Shown: positions 38,374-46,688 of the stretch, piece by piece
How the letters are laid out: each line of letters starts with the position of its first letter
Position numbering within the stretch: the stretch's first letter is position 1
NCBI GenBank assembly: GCA_043788295.1
Contig: JAYVUC010000120.1
Location: 1 to 64,000, forward strand
Direction: 5' to 3'
Source of the DNA: UBA2396 sp043788295
GTDB lineage: Bacteria; Planctomycetota; Phycisphaerae; Phycisphaerales; UBA1924
DNA: 64,000 nt
The notes under the pieces: model-generated
Database searches by the model: none
What the model was told of the DNA's origin: nothing
The model's input: the letters and a program-made list of their open reading frames with translations, nothing else
Program-made: the position numbers and the translations under genes

Positions 38374-39732
38374 TCATTTTCCGATGCAGAAGGAGGCGAA
38401 AATGCGTCCTAGAACCTCATCGGGGCTGATTCGACCCAGTAGCTCGCCCAGGGCGTCGGTCGCGACACGCAGGCTTCCGGCGACAATTTCGGGATTCGTG
38501 ACGCGAGGCTGAGCCCCAACAGCGCCGAGGGCTTCCCGCATCGCCTCCAGCGACTTCAAGAGAGCTCGGCGGTGGCGAGGCACGAGCATCGCGGGCGTGT
38601 CAGCCGCCTTCCACGCCGCCTGTGCGATGGCGCGTCGGAGGGTGTCAATATTGCACCCGTCGATCGCGCACACCGAGATCACATCCGGGCCCACGCGAGT
38701 GATTTCGTTGAGGTCGGCCTTGGTTCTCACCTTGATGATTGCGCATCGAGGCCCAAGCTCGGCAGGCGTGTCGAACGCGCCGCGCGGATCGCAGTGCAGG
38801 ACCACATCCGCCTCCCGCACCGATTGAACCGCCGTCTCCTGGGTTGCTGCTTGCGTCTCGCCGATCGCGTGGGTGCCAGGTCCATCAAACCCCGCGATGT
38901 CCACGAGCTCGACCGACGCCGCGCCGGGCACGTCGGATGAAAGATCGAGCGTCTCCGCCAGCGCATCGCGCGTCGTGCCCGCCGTCGGAGACTCAACAGC
39001 CCGCCGCCGTCCGAGCAGCCGATTGAAAAGCGTCGACTTCCCGGCGTTGGGGCTACCAAACAGCACCACACGCGAGAGCGTTCGTCCAGACTCGGCGACC
39101 CTCTGAGGCCCGATCTCCACATCGATCGCCCGCGCAAGGACCATCAGCTTTGCCCGCAGATTCGCCGGCGAGATGGCGACGACATCTTCCTGATCGGTAA
39201 AGTCGATCCCGGCCTCGACCAGCGCGAGCAGCGTGGCGCACTCTTCCATCCATGCACGCCAGCGGGCGCCCGACGCTCCGCCCAGCACCTCTCGCGCCGC
39301 TGCCAGCTCGGCCCCGTTCCGCGCGGCGATGATCGCGGCCACGCCCTCGGCCTGTTCGAGCGTGAGTCGATCGGCAAGGTACGCCCGGGCGGTGAACTCG
39401 CCTCCCTGGGCGGCTCGCACGCCATGCGTTTGGATCAATCGTGAAAGGATCCGCTCAATGAGTGCCGGATTCCCCGGACATTGAATCTCCGCGCTGTCCT
39501 CGCCCGTGTACGACGATGGCCCCGGGAAGAAGGCGAGATTGACCGGGATACGAATCGAGTCCGTGAGTTTCAACATCACGGCACGTATACCGCGGCTCAA
39601 ATCACGCTCACCCGCGAGCGCGCCAAGAACCGCTCGCGTTCCCAAGCCCGAGACCCTGATCAGCCCCCGGGCCGAACGGGCGTGCGGCGAGGCGACTGCG
39701 GCGATTGTGTCGCCACTCAACACGCCAAGCAC
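38374..39732 (-). CDS. mnmE: tRNA modification GTPase MnmE
   Basis: A 452-residue protein of the TrmE family. With MnmG it makes cmnm5U at the tRNA wobble position. The folate-binding N-terminal domain has TIAAVASPHARSARGLIRVS. The G domain has GSPNAGKST, GTTRD, DIAGFDGPG and TKAD, and the C-terminus ends in CIGK with the catalytic cysteine. G3 is unusual: DIAGF instead of DTAGL. No ATG start is available near the family N-terminus; GTG at 39730-39732 is used, and TTG a few codons later is possible. A dispersed hairpin repeat lies immediately upstream. Confidence 0.85.
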   Translation of the reverse strand: MLGVLSGDTIAAVASPHARSARGLIRVSGLGTRAVLGALAGERDLSRGIRAVMLKLTDSIRIPVNLAFFPGPSSYTGEDSAEIQCPGNPALIERILSRLIQTHGVRAAQGGEFTARAYLADRLTLEQAEGVAAIIAARNGAELAAAREVLGGASGARWRAWMEECATLLALVEAGIDFTDQEDVVAISPANLRAKLMVLARAIDVEIGPQRVAESGRTLSRVVLFGSPNAGKSTLFNRLLGRRRAVESPTAGTTRDALAETLDLSSDVPGAASVELVDIAGFDGPGTHAIGETQAATQETAVQSVREADVVLHCDPRGAFDTPAELGPRCAIIKVRTKADLNEITRVGPDVISVCAIDGCNIDTLRRAIAQAAWKAADTPAMLVPRHRRALLKSLEAMREALGAVGAQPRVTNPEIVAGSLRVATDALGELLGRISPDEVLGRIFASFCIGK

Positions 39733-39739
39733 TCCGTCG

Positions 39740-39848
39740 TAGGACGCCTCTCCGGGGCGTGCTTTGTATTAGTAGCACGCCTCTCCGGGGCGTGTCTTGC
39801 ATTGCTGCCGGACCAAGAAGCAAGCGCACGCCCCGGAGGGACGTGCCA
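39740..39848. repeat. Three copies of a CACGCCTCTCCGGGGCGTG repeat
   Basis: Two direct copies (39740-39768 and 39772-39801) and one inverted copy (39822-39848) fill the spacer between the mnmE and yidC genes. Each unit is itself a small dyad (CACGCC ... GGCGTG). A fourth, longer variant occurs at 53228-53273. Confidence 0.7.
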
Positions 39849-39873
39849 CCAAAGCCGCTCCGGAGAATCCGTA

Positions 39874-42099
39874 TCAGAGCTTCTTTCGCACATATCGATC
39901 AGGGTCCTTGCCGGTAGTGCCCGCGATTTGCTTGGCCCTCTTGGCCTGCTGCGCGGTGGCCATCTCCTGGAGCCTGCCAAAGAAGCCCTTGCCCTTATTG
40001 GCCTTGGCCTCGCGGATCTTCTGGACGTTGAGCAGGTCATGCTTCTCGATGTGCCGCTTGATCCACTTGGATTCCAGGATTCCAAGCGCCGAGTTGGCGA
40101 AGAAGTAGAGCGTGAGCCCGCTGGGGGCGTTGTACATCATGATCGGGAACATGAACACCGTCATCCACCGCATCATTTTCGCCTGCGTTTCCTGCTCGGG
40201 CGTCTGGGCTGTTGTCGGGGGCGGCGTCATGTACTTCTGCTGAACGTAGAACAGCACGCCCAGGAACAGCGGCATGATGTTGAGCGAAGAGATCGGGCCC
40301 ATGAGCCCCGAGATGAACGGAATGCTGAACGCACGCGCCGGGAAGTACCACAGACGGTCGGGCTCGGCCAGATCACCCAGGAACCACACGACGTTGCCGG
40401 GCGACCCGAGCATCTGGAAGATGCCGTAGAACGCGCCCTCGTGCCGGAGCTCGATCGCAAAGAAGAGCGTCGCCGACAGAGCCATCCACACGGGCGTCTG
40501 CAGGAACATCGGCAGACAGCCCAAAGCCCCGGCGGGATTGATCCCTTCCTCGCGCCAGAGTTTGGCGGTCTCTTCCTGCTGCAACTTGGGCTCGTTGGCG
40601 TACTTCTCTTTGATCTTGGCCATCTTGGGGGCCATGCCCTGCATCTGCTTCCCGAAACGCTGGAGCCTGATCTGCGACCAGCGTGTGATCGGGTGCAGAA
40701 GCGACTTGACGATCACGACGAGTAGGATGATCGCGACGGCCCAGTCGCCCGACATCGTGTGCAGGAAAGTGAGCAACCCGAGCAACGGCTGGGTGAGCCA
40801 TGCGAAGGTGCAGCACCCGCACGGACCGCCGAAGGTGAAGTAGATCAGCCCATCCAGGCCGGCGTTCTTGCCCACGGGATCCTTGTTGATCTCGCGGGCC
40901 GACATCGGACCTGTGAAAAAGCCCTGCGACATGTCGAGCGACTTGCCGGGCTCGACCATCCGCTTGATCCCGTTGAGCCGCAGCGCGACCGCGCCCCCGT
41001 CGGCGTCATATGCGAAAAGCCGATCGACCGAGTCGATGTTGGGCAGGTTTTTCACCAGCATCGTGCCGGCGGGCGACTGAGGCAAAAGCGGGATGGTGAC
41101 GGCGGCGAAGTAGCGATTCGTCGCGCCCGTCCACACCAGCTCGTACTTGCGCTCGGTCGCGTGGGTGGTGGGCCAGAGTGGCTTGTCGAGAGGCGTCGAA
41201 GCGTCGGGCTTTGAACCGCCAACCACGCCGTTGCGATCGAGAAGGAACGCCGAATCGTCGGCGAGAACGAGCTGCCGCGTCGGGTCCGACGAGGCATCGA
41301 CCAGATACCCGAATCGCGCACGTCGCTTGTCGCCGCCATATGTCACGTCACCGGCGGACAGTTCGAGCGGCCCGATCTGATACCACTGCACACTCCGGGG
41401 CTGCCGCGCGATGTTGGTGAACTCCTGATTCACGCGGATGATGTACGAGGCGTCAGGCAGCTCGAACTTGCGATGGACTCGCCCGACGGGCGTGTTCGAC
41501 CCCTCCTCGACGATAATCGCCTCAAACTCGCCCGGGCCGATCTCCTTCCACGCCCACGGCTCCGCGAGTGAGACATAGGCCGAGTCGATCTGCACACCCA
41601 GCAGCGAGAGGGGTGTGAAAGTCTTGCCATCGGGCATCGTCCGCTCGTGCTGCATCTCGACATTCACGTTGCGTTCGATCGAGGTGAAGTGCTGAGTCAA
41701 CTTCACCGAAGCGATTCCCGCGCCGCGGAGAGAAAACGTCACCTCCAGCAGCTTGGCAGATTTGGAGTCGAGACTCCCCAATGGCGCGAGTGCTCCCGCA
41801 CCCTCCTGCCTTTGGGCAACGAGTTTCGCGGTCACTGCGGGCGGCGTCGCCGCACTGGGGACCGGCACAGGCTGGGCAGCCGGCACACTCGCCGGGGGTG
41901 TCGGTGGCACCGGCTCGGGCGTCGAACTGGCTGGCGGCTGCTTGGAATCGGCAGCACTCGCAGAAATCGCTGGCAGCTTCTCACTCGACAGGGGCTGGCG
42001 ACTGGTGTTGCGAAAGACCGACCATGCGACGAGACCGCAGAGCGATGTCAACACCGCAAAAACCGCAATTCGGGCCGCGAGACTCGGAGTTTTGGCCAT
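39874..42099 (-). CDS. yidC: Membrane protein insertase YidC
   Basis: A 741-residue protein from the ATG at 42097-42099 (the upstream TTG is less likely). One N-terminal membrane helix (about 9-28) is followed by a Pro- and Ala-rich linker, a large periplasmic beta domain and a C-terminal insertase core. In the core, GDWAVAIILLVVIVKSLLHP begins the first conserved helix, with ALGCLPMFLQTPVWMALSAT and LFFANSALGILES later. YidC helps membrane proteins fold into the inner membrane. It is longer than the Gram-negative norm (about 540-620). The neighbouring mnmE follows it, matching the usual yidC-mnmE order. Confidence 0.9.
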   Translation of the reverse strand: MAKTPSLAARIAVFAVLTSLCGLVAWSVFRNTSRQPLSSEKLPAISASAADSKQPPASSTPEPVPPTPPASVPAAQPVPVPSAATPPAVTAKLVAQRQEGAGALAPLGSLDSKSAKLLEVTFSLRGAGIASVKLTQHFTSIERNVNVEMQHERTMPDGKTFTPLSLLGVQIDSAYVSLAEPWAWKEIGPGEFEAIIVEEGSNTPVGRVHRKFELPDASYIIRVNQEFTNIARQPRSVQWYQIGPLELSAGDVTYGGDKRRARFGYLVDASSDPTRQLVLADDSAFLLDRNGVVGGSKPDASTPLDKPLWPTTHATERKYELVWTGATNRYFAAVTIPLLPQSPAGTMLVKNLPNIDSVDRLFAYDADGGAVALRLNGIKRMVEPGKSLDMSQGFFTGPMSAREINKDPVGKNAGLDGLIYFTFGGPCGCCTFAWLTQPLLGLLTFLHTMSGDWAVAIILLVVIVKSLLHPITRWSQIRLQRFGKQMQGMAPKMAKIKEKYANEPKLQQEETAKLWREEGINPAGALGCLPMFLQTPVWMALSATLFFAIELRHEGAFYGIFQMLGSPGNVVWFLGDLAEPDRLWYFPARAFSIPFISGLMGPISSLNIMPLFLGVLFYVQQKYMTPPPTTAQTPEQETQAKMMRWMTVFMFPIMMYNAPSGLTLYFFANSALGILESKWIKRHIEKHDLLNVQKIREAKANKGKGFFGRLQEMATAQQAKRAKQIAGTTGKDPDRYVRKKL

Positions 42100-42147
42100 A
42101 GGAGTCAAGCGTAGCCGTACCGAGAGCGTGAGGGCTCGCTTCTCGCC

Positions 42148-42936
42148 TTACTTCTTCTCGACGGGCTTCACGGCGGGCTTCACGGCGGGCTTGGCAGCCC
42201 CGGCTGGCTTGGCCACTTCGGCTGGCTTGGCGATCTCGGGCGCCTTGGCCGCGAGCAGCTCGTCGATCTTCCGCGTCACCGCAGCGTTCATCGGATCAGT
42301 CTTGGGATCAAACCTCGCCACAACGTTGCCGCTCTTGTCGACCAGGAACTTCTGGAAGTTCCACTCGGGATCGCCGCCGATGGGCTTAGGCTGGGCCGAG
42401 ATCGTCTTGTAAAGCTCGACCTGATCCTTGCCCTTCACCGAAATCTTCGAGAAGAGCGGGAAGGTCACGTGAAACTTGCCGGTGGTGCAGAATGTCTTGA
42501 TCTCGCTGTCGCTGCCGGGCTCTTGTTCGCGGAAGTTGTTCGCGGGGAAGGCCAGGATCACAAAGCCCTTGTCCTTTTTTTCCTGGTACAGCTTCTCAAG
42601 GTTCTCGTATTGCGGCGTGTTGCCGCACTGGCTCGCGACGTTGATGACCATGATGACCTTGCCTTTGTACTGGGCGAGATCCTGCTCTTTGCCGTCGATG
42701 TCCTTCATCTTGAACCCCAGAACGAAGGGGCTCACGGGTTTGGCTGCTTCGGCGGGCTTGGCGATGGCGGGCTTGAGTTCGGTAGGGGTGACCGTCGAGG
42801 GCACCTTGACTGCGGGCGTGGCAGGAACTGCGGGCTGGGCTGTCGGAGCCGGCGTTGTCGCGGGCTGGGCCGTCGCCGCGCCTGCCAGGATGAAAAGACT
42901 CGCCGCCGCCATGCCACGAACGATCAGATTACTCAT
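42148..42936 (-). CDS. Exported glutathione peroxidase-like protein
   Basis: A 262-residue exported protein. AGGAGACTTTCG before the ATG supports the start, and a signal peptide (SLFILAGAATAQ) follows. The peroxidatic Cys is in NVASQCGNT, with WNFQKFLVDKSG near the end, as in Cys-type glutathione peroxidases. The usual FPCNQF motif is FPANNF, so the resolving Cys and the catalytic Gln are both changed. Pro-, Ala- and Lys-rich tails flank the domain (AKPAEVAKPAGAAKPAVK). It probably reduces hydroperoxides in the periplasm, with a partner that is not clear. Confidence 0.75.
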   Translation of the reverse strand: MSNLIVRGMAAASLFILAGAATAQPATTPAPTAQPAVPATPAVKVPSTVTPTELKPAIAKPAEAAKPVSPFVLGFKMKDIDGKEQDLAQYKGKVIMVINVASQCGNTPQYENLEKLYQEKKDKGFVILAFPANNFREQEPGSDSEIKTFCTTGKFHVTFPLFSKISVKGKDQVELYKTISAQPKPIGGDPEWNFQKFLVDKSGNVVARFDPKTDPMNAAVTRKIDELLAAKAPEIAKPAEVAKPAGAAKPAVKPAVKPVEKK

Positions 42937-42999
42937 CGAAAGTCTCCTGTATGAGGCCAAACGATAGGCCGGGTATGTCAGACTGCTGAAAAATGCGAC

Positions 43000-43020
43000 G
43001 ACCGCCCGTTTGGGCGGCCG
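43000..43020 (-). terminator. Terminator after the small lipoprotein gene
   Basis: CCGCCC and GGGCGG pair around GTTT at 43002-43017. On the minus strand the stem is followed by GTCGTCGCATTTTT, a fair rho-independent terminator for the gene at 43046. Confidence 0.55.
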
Positions 43021-43045
43021 CCGGTTCACTTGCGTGAGCGTTGAA

Positions 43046-43198
43046 TTACTTCTTCTCGGGCACGGGGGTCGCGGCCGGGGTCGCGGCCGGGGTGGCAGCG
43101 GGCTTCTTGGGAGCCTCAGCAGCCTTATCGCAGCCGACAGCCACCATGCCAATGCCAACGACCGCGACGAACGAGAGAACCTTTGCGAAATTCTTCAT
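43046..43198 (-). CDS. Small lipoprotein, 50 residues
   Basis: A 50-codon gene with GGAG before the ATG. The N-terminus MKNFAKVLSFVAVVGIGM is followed by VAVGCDKAA: a lipoprotein signal peptide with the lipobox Cys near residue 23. The mature part is Pro-, Ala- and Thr-rich with a repeated AATP unit (PAATPAATPAATP). It resembles small planctomycete lipoproteins of unknown role. It has its own terminator at 43000 and sits upstream of the glutathione peroxidase-like gene on the same strand. Confidence 0.7.
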   Translation of the reverse strand: MKNFAKVLSFVAVVGIGMVAVGCDKAAEAPKKPAATPAATPAATPVPEKK

Positions 43199-43267
43199 CT
43201 GAGAGACTCCATAAGTGACTGGTGATCCAAACCCTGAGTAGGTGATTATCGGCGAACACTCACCGAT

Positions 43268-44134
43268 ATGTCAAGCGGCTACCCTACATCTGTGGTCAAG
43301 CTTACCAGAACTGTCCGCTTTGCGTGCAATTCTACCGCACCAACCCCTGACGGTTCCAGTTTTTTTGGGGATAATGGGTACGCAGGGGCTCCTGCTCTCG
43401 TTGAATTGGGCCGTTTTGATGAGTTGGAAGTGTCCTGTTCGGGTACCATTGATCCGGTACTCCAGTACTTGATCGACATCAAGGCGGTTGATCGGGCGGT
43501 CAGGCACACTGTTATTCCGATTCTGTCGGCCGCGTTTCACCGGGAAAGGTCCGGCGCCCACATCGCGCGCAAGGAGTGGCCCGGATCGGTCATGGCCGAT
43601 TTCGTGCCGCTGCTGGCAGCCGCCTTGGGTGGCCTGTTGCACAACGTCGTTTGGAAACTCACGCCTTTCATGAGCTTGACGATGCACACACCCAACTCCG
43701 CTCAACGTGTCGTCGCCCTGCTCCGTCAACGCTTTGAGTTTGCGGCGTCGCATCGGCTGCATGTGCCGACGCTCTCGATTGAAGAAAATCGCCGGGCCTT
43801 TGGCAAGTGCAACCACGAGAGTGGGCATGGGCACAACTACATCTTTGAGCCGTGCGTCGAGCTTCCTGTCGGCGATGCGGTGCCGCTGCATGTGGGCGAG
43901 CTCGAACGCATCGCGAAGGAAGTCATCCTCGACCGCTTCGATCACAAGTACCTCAATATCGACACGGCGGAGTTCCGCGAGGGGTCTGGGGCGGTGCCGA
44001 GCGTCGAGAACATCGCCAGGGTGTTCTTCGAGCTATTGGCACCCAGGATCGACGGTACAGGCCGGGGCGCGAAGTTGCGAAGCGTCACGGTGTGGGAGAG
44101 CGACCGGACGAGCGCGACGTTTCCCGCCGAGTAA
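43268..44134 (+). CDS. Tandem 6-pyruvoyl-tetrahydropterin synthase family protein
   Basis: A 288-residue protein with two PTPS-like halves. The N-terminal half (TRTVRFACNSTAP ... RFDELEVSCSGTIDPVL) lacks the zinc histidines. The C-terminal half has FAASHRLHV, the catalytic Cys in KCNHESGHGHNY with the HGH zinc ligands, and a Glu-rich end (TVWESDRT). It belongs to the QueD/PTPS fold, used in queuosine or pterin synthesis. Two-domain forms of this kind occur in Planctomycetes. No queuosine genes adjoin it. A shorter start (43682 region) would lose the first half. Confidence 0.65.
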   Translation: MSSGYPTSVVKLTRTVRFACNSTAPTPDGSSFFGDNGYAGAPALVELGRFDELEVSCSGTIDPVLQYLIDIKAVDRAVRHTVIPILSAAFHRERSGAHIARKEWPGSVMADFVPLLAAALGGLLHNVVWKLTPFMSLTMHTPNSAQRVVALLRQRFEFAASHRLHVPTLSIEENRRAFGKCNHESGHGHNYIFEPCVELPVGDAVPLHVGELERIAKEVILDRFDHKYLNIDTAEFREGSGAVPSVENIARVFFELLAPRIDGTGRGAKLRSVTVWESDRTSATFPAE

Positions 44135-44139
44135 CTTTC

Positions 44140-44195
44140 GGTGGCCCAGTTCGCCGAACCGTGGCTTGCAGGTGGCCCGGTTCTCCGAACCGGGG
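44140..44195. repeat. Two tandem copies of a GGTGGCCCGGTT hairpin repeat
   Basis: Copies at 44140-44164 and 44171-44195, each with a dyad (CCGGTT / AACCGG, imperfect in the first copy). The second is identical to 19734-19757 over its hairpin. They lie between the converging PTPS and apt genes. Confidence 0.65.
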
Positions 44196-44203
44196 CCTCG
44201 ACT

Positions 44204-44734
44204 TCAGCAGCGAACAACCGAGTGCAAAGGGCCCAGGCCACCCAATTTGTCGCGGCCTTTGAGCGCTTCGATCTCGATCAGCACTGTCATGCCGACGATG
44301 GTCGCCCCGAGCCGCTGCACGAGGTGCCCGCACGCCGAGAGCGTTCCACCGGTGGCGAGAAGATCATCGACCAGGAGCACTCTCCTGCCCGGGGCGATGG
44401 CGTCGGCATGGATCTCGAGGCGATCGCGCCCGTATTCCAGCGAATACTCGACTGCCTCGACCTTTCGCGGGAGCTTGCCGGGCTTGCGAGCGGGGACGAA
44501 GCCCGTGGAAAGAGCCTGCGCGATGGCGGTGCCGAAGATGAAGCCGCGCGATTCGGCCCCGATCACCAGCTCGACACCCTGCCCGCGAAAGGGGTTGGTC
44601 ATGAGCTCAACAGCGAGCGCGAGCCCCTTGGGGTCGGCAAGCAGCGGGGTGAAATCCTTGAACATGATTCCCGGCTTTGGAAAGTCGGGCACGTCCAAGA
44701 TGAGGGCTTCGAGGGCTTTGATGGCGGTCATCAC
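44204..44734 (-). CDS. apt: Adenine phosphoribosyltransferase
   Basis: A 176-residue purine-salvage enzyme that forms AMP from adenine and PRPP. The N-terminus VPDFPKPGIMFKDFTPLL is the Apt hallmark. The PRPP-binding loop is VLLVDDLLATGGT. Both match the usual length of about 170-180 residues. It converges on the PTPS gene and diverges from the groES-like gene. The two dispersed hairpins lie just after its stop. Confidence 0.9.
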   Translation of the reverse strand: MMTAIKALEALILDVPDFPKPGIMFKDFTPLLADPKGLALAVELMTNPFRGQGVELVIGAESRGFIFGTAIAQALSTGFVPARKPGKLPRKVEAVEYSLEYGRDRLEIHADAIAPGRRVLLVDDLLATGGTLSACGHLVQRLGATIVGMTVLIEIEALKGRDKLGGLGPLHSVVRC

Positions 44735-44786
44735 GAGCGGAGGATAGCGATGTCTTCGGGCCCATGCACACGACTACAGTCGAGCC

Positions 44787-45164
44787 ATGGCATCACACGA
44801 ATCATCCAAGGGGCCGCGTGTGGCGAGGGCGCTTGAGATCATCGAGCCGATGGGCAAGCGCGTGCTCATCCGCAAGGATGAGGACAAGAAGCAGACCAAG
44901 AGCGGCATCCACCTGCCCGACAAGATCGAGATCCCGACCATCACGGGCCGCGTGATCGCTATTTCGGCCCAGGTCGATCGCGACGTCGATTACCCGATCC
45001 GCAACTACGACCGCGTGCTGTTCAATCCAAAGCACGGCGTGCCGGTGGACTTCGAGGGCGACAATCGGCTTTACGTCGTGCCCGTTGAGGATGTCGTGGC
45101 GGTTTTCCGTCAGCCCGCCGATGAGGCCGACAAGACCAGGGGCAAGGATGCCAGGGACTCATGA
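44787..45164 (+). CDS. GroES-like co-chaperonin
   Basis: A 125-residue protein of the GroES/Cpn10 fold. After a charged N-terminal extension of about 15 residues it reads PMGKRVLIRKDEDKKQTKSG, then IHLPDK and the mobile-loop-following ITGRVIAIS. The C-terminal VVPVEDVVAVF is the usual last strand. It is longer than standard GroES (about 97), with extra charged ends. No groEL is adjacent. It may be a second, non-operon GroES, as seen in several Planctomycetes. The aroA gene starts 60 bases downstream. Confidence 0.75.
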   Translation: MASHESSKGPRVARALEIIEPMGKRVLIRKDEDKKQTKSGIHLPDKIEIPTITGRVIAISAQVDRDVDYPIRNYDRVLFNPKHGVPVDFEGDNRLYVVPVEDVVAVFRQPADEADKTRGKDARDS

Positions 45165-45224
45165 AGGCGAACGCATGAACGCCAGACCCATGAACGCCAG
45201 ACGCACGAAAGGCGGCGACGCGAG

Positions 45225-46688
45225 TTGAGCGGCGACGCATCGCACAATCTTTGCCTGCCGCTGGCCCAGATCCCCGATCCGCTGCCGCTTCCTCCCCCGC
45301 GCACTCGCGGCGTGAGCCCGTTCGATGTCTCGGTGCGGCCGCCGGGGTCCAAGAGTCTCTCCAATCGTGCGCTGCTGCTCGCGGCACTCACTCCAGGCAC
45401 ATCGGTCCTCCGCGGCGCGCTTGTTGACGCCGACGACGCCGTGCGGATGATCGACGCGCTTCGTCAGCTCGGTGCGACGATCAAGTCGGATGTTGATCGC
45501 TTGACTGTGACGGGTGTGGGCGGGAGGTGGAAGCCCGTCGATGATCGCGGCGCGCCCGCGAAGGCCGATGTGCTGCTGAATCTCAACAACGCGGGCACCG
45601 CGACGAGGTTTCTGGCGGCGGCCGCACTGCTCTCGCCCGTGCCGATCGTCATTGACGGCAACGCCCGGATGCGTGAGCGGCCCATCGGCGAGCTTGGCGA
45701 CATTCTCAGGAAACTCGGCGCGACGATCTCGTACGCGGGCACGCCGGGCTATCCGCCCATGCGGATTGTGCCGCCGGCTGTGCCGCAGAACGCGACCGTG
45801 CTCGATATCCCCACGACCCAGTCGAGCCAGTTCATCTCGGCGTTGCTGCTGATCGCGCCGTGGCTCCCCCACCACCTGACGCTCAGGCTTGTGGGCGAGG
45901 TCACCAGCGGTTCGTACATCACCATGACGCTGGGGCTTTTGCAGCGGCTGGGCGCGGCGGTGCAGACGGGCGGTGACAACCGAGTGATCCGCGTGGGGCC
46001 CGCGAGCACGAGCTCGGCGGGCACACCGGGCGGAGGGATTCCGCCGTTCGAGTACGACACCGAGCCCGACGCGAGCGGGGCGACGTACTTCTGGGCGGCG
46101 GCGGCGCTCTCGCCCGACTCGACCTCCCGCGTGCTTGACCTGGACGGCAAGTCGCTGCAAGGGGACACGGGGTTTGTCGAGCTGCTCGGGCGCATGGGCG
46201 CGACGAGCACCGTGAAACCGGCAGCTGCGGGCACGGCCGGCTCGCTCGCGGTGCGCGGGCCGCGGACACTCTTGGCGTTGATGGCCGACATGTCCGACAT
46301 GCCCGATGCGGCGATGACACTCGCGGTGGTGGCAAGCTTTGCGTCGGGTGTTTCGGTGCTGCGCGGTCTTCGCACGCTGCGGGTGAAGGAGTCTGACCGG
46401 ATCGTGGTGATGCAGACCGAGCTGGCCAAGATCGGCGTGAAGGTCCAGAGCCCCGTCGCGGGCGATGCGGGCGCGATGACTATCACGCCGCCGGGCGGGG
46501 GACGCGGAGCGGGCGTGGATTGCTCGACCGGTGTCGCGCCGGTCTACTTTGACACCTACGACGATCACCGCATCGCCATGTCGCTCGCGCTGGTCGCGCT
46601 GCGGCGTCCCAACGTCTTCATCAACCACCCGCAGTGCGTGGCAAAGACCTACGCGAACTACTGGCGCGACCTTGCGGGACTGTTCTAG
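45225..46688 (+). CDS. aroA: 5-enolpyruvylshikimate-3-phosphate synthase
   Basis: A 487-residue EPSP synthase, sixth step of the shikimate pathway. Substrate-binding motifs are visible: PPGSKSLSNRALLLAAL near 33, LNNAGTATRFLAAA, GNARMRERPIGEL, and the late LRVKESDRI and DTYDDHRIAMSLAL. The sequence LNNAGTATR matches the normal LGNAGTAxR glyphosate region. The start is TTG at 45225; GTG at 45312 would remove 29 N-terminal residues. The stop overlaps the stop of the truncated globin gene on the other strand by four bases. A dispersed hairpin repeat lies at that junction. Confidence 0.85.
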   Translation: MSGDASHNLCLPLAQIPDPLPLPPPRTRGVSPFDVSVRPPGSKSLSNRALLLAALTPGTSVLRGALVDADDAVRMIDALRQLGATIKSDVDRLTVTGVGGRWKPVDDRGAPAKADVLLNLNNAGTATRFLAAAALLSPVPIVIDGNARMRERPIGELGDILRKLGATISYAGTPGYPPMRIVPPAVPQNATVLDIPTTQSSQFISALLLIAPWLPHHLTLRLVGEVTSGSYITMTLGLLQRLGAAVQTGGDNRVIRVGPASTSSAGTPGGGIPPFEYDTEPDASGATYFWAAAALSPDSTSRVLDLDGKSLQGDTGFVELLGRMGATSTVKPAAAGTAGSLAVRGPRTLLALMADMSDMPDAAMTLAVVASFASGVSVLRGLRTLRVKESDRIVVMQTELAKIGVKVQSPVAGDAGAMTITPPGGGRGAGVDCSTGVAPVYFDTYDDHRIAMSLALVALRRPNVFINHPQCVAKTYANYWRDLAGLF

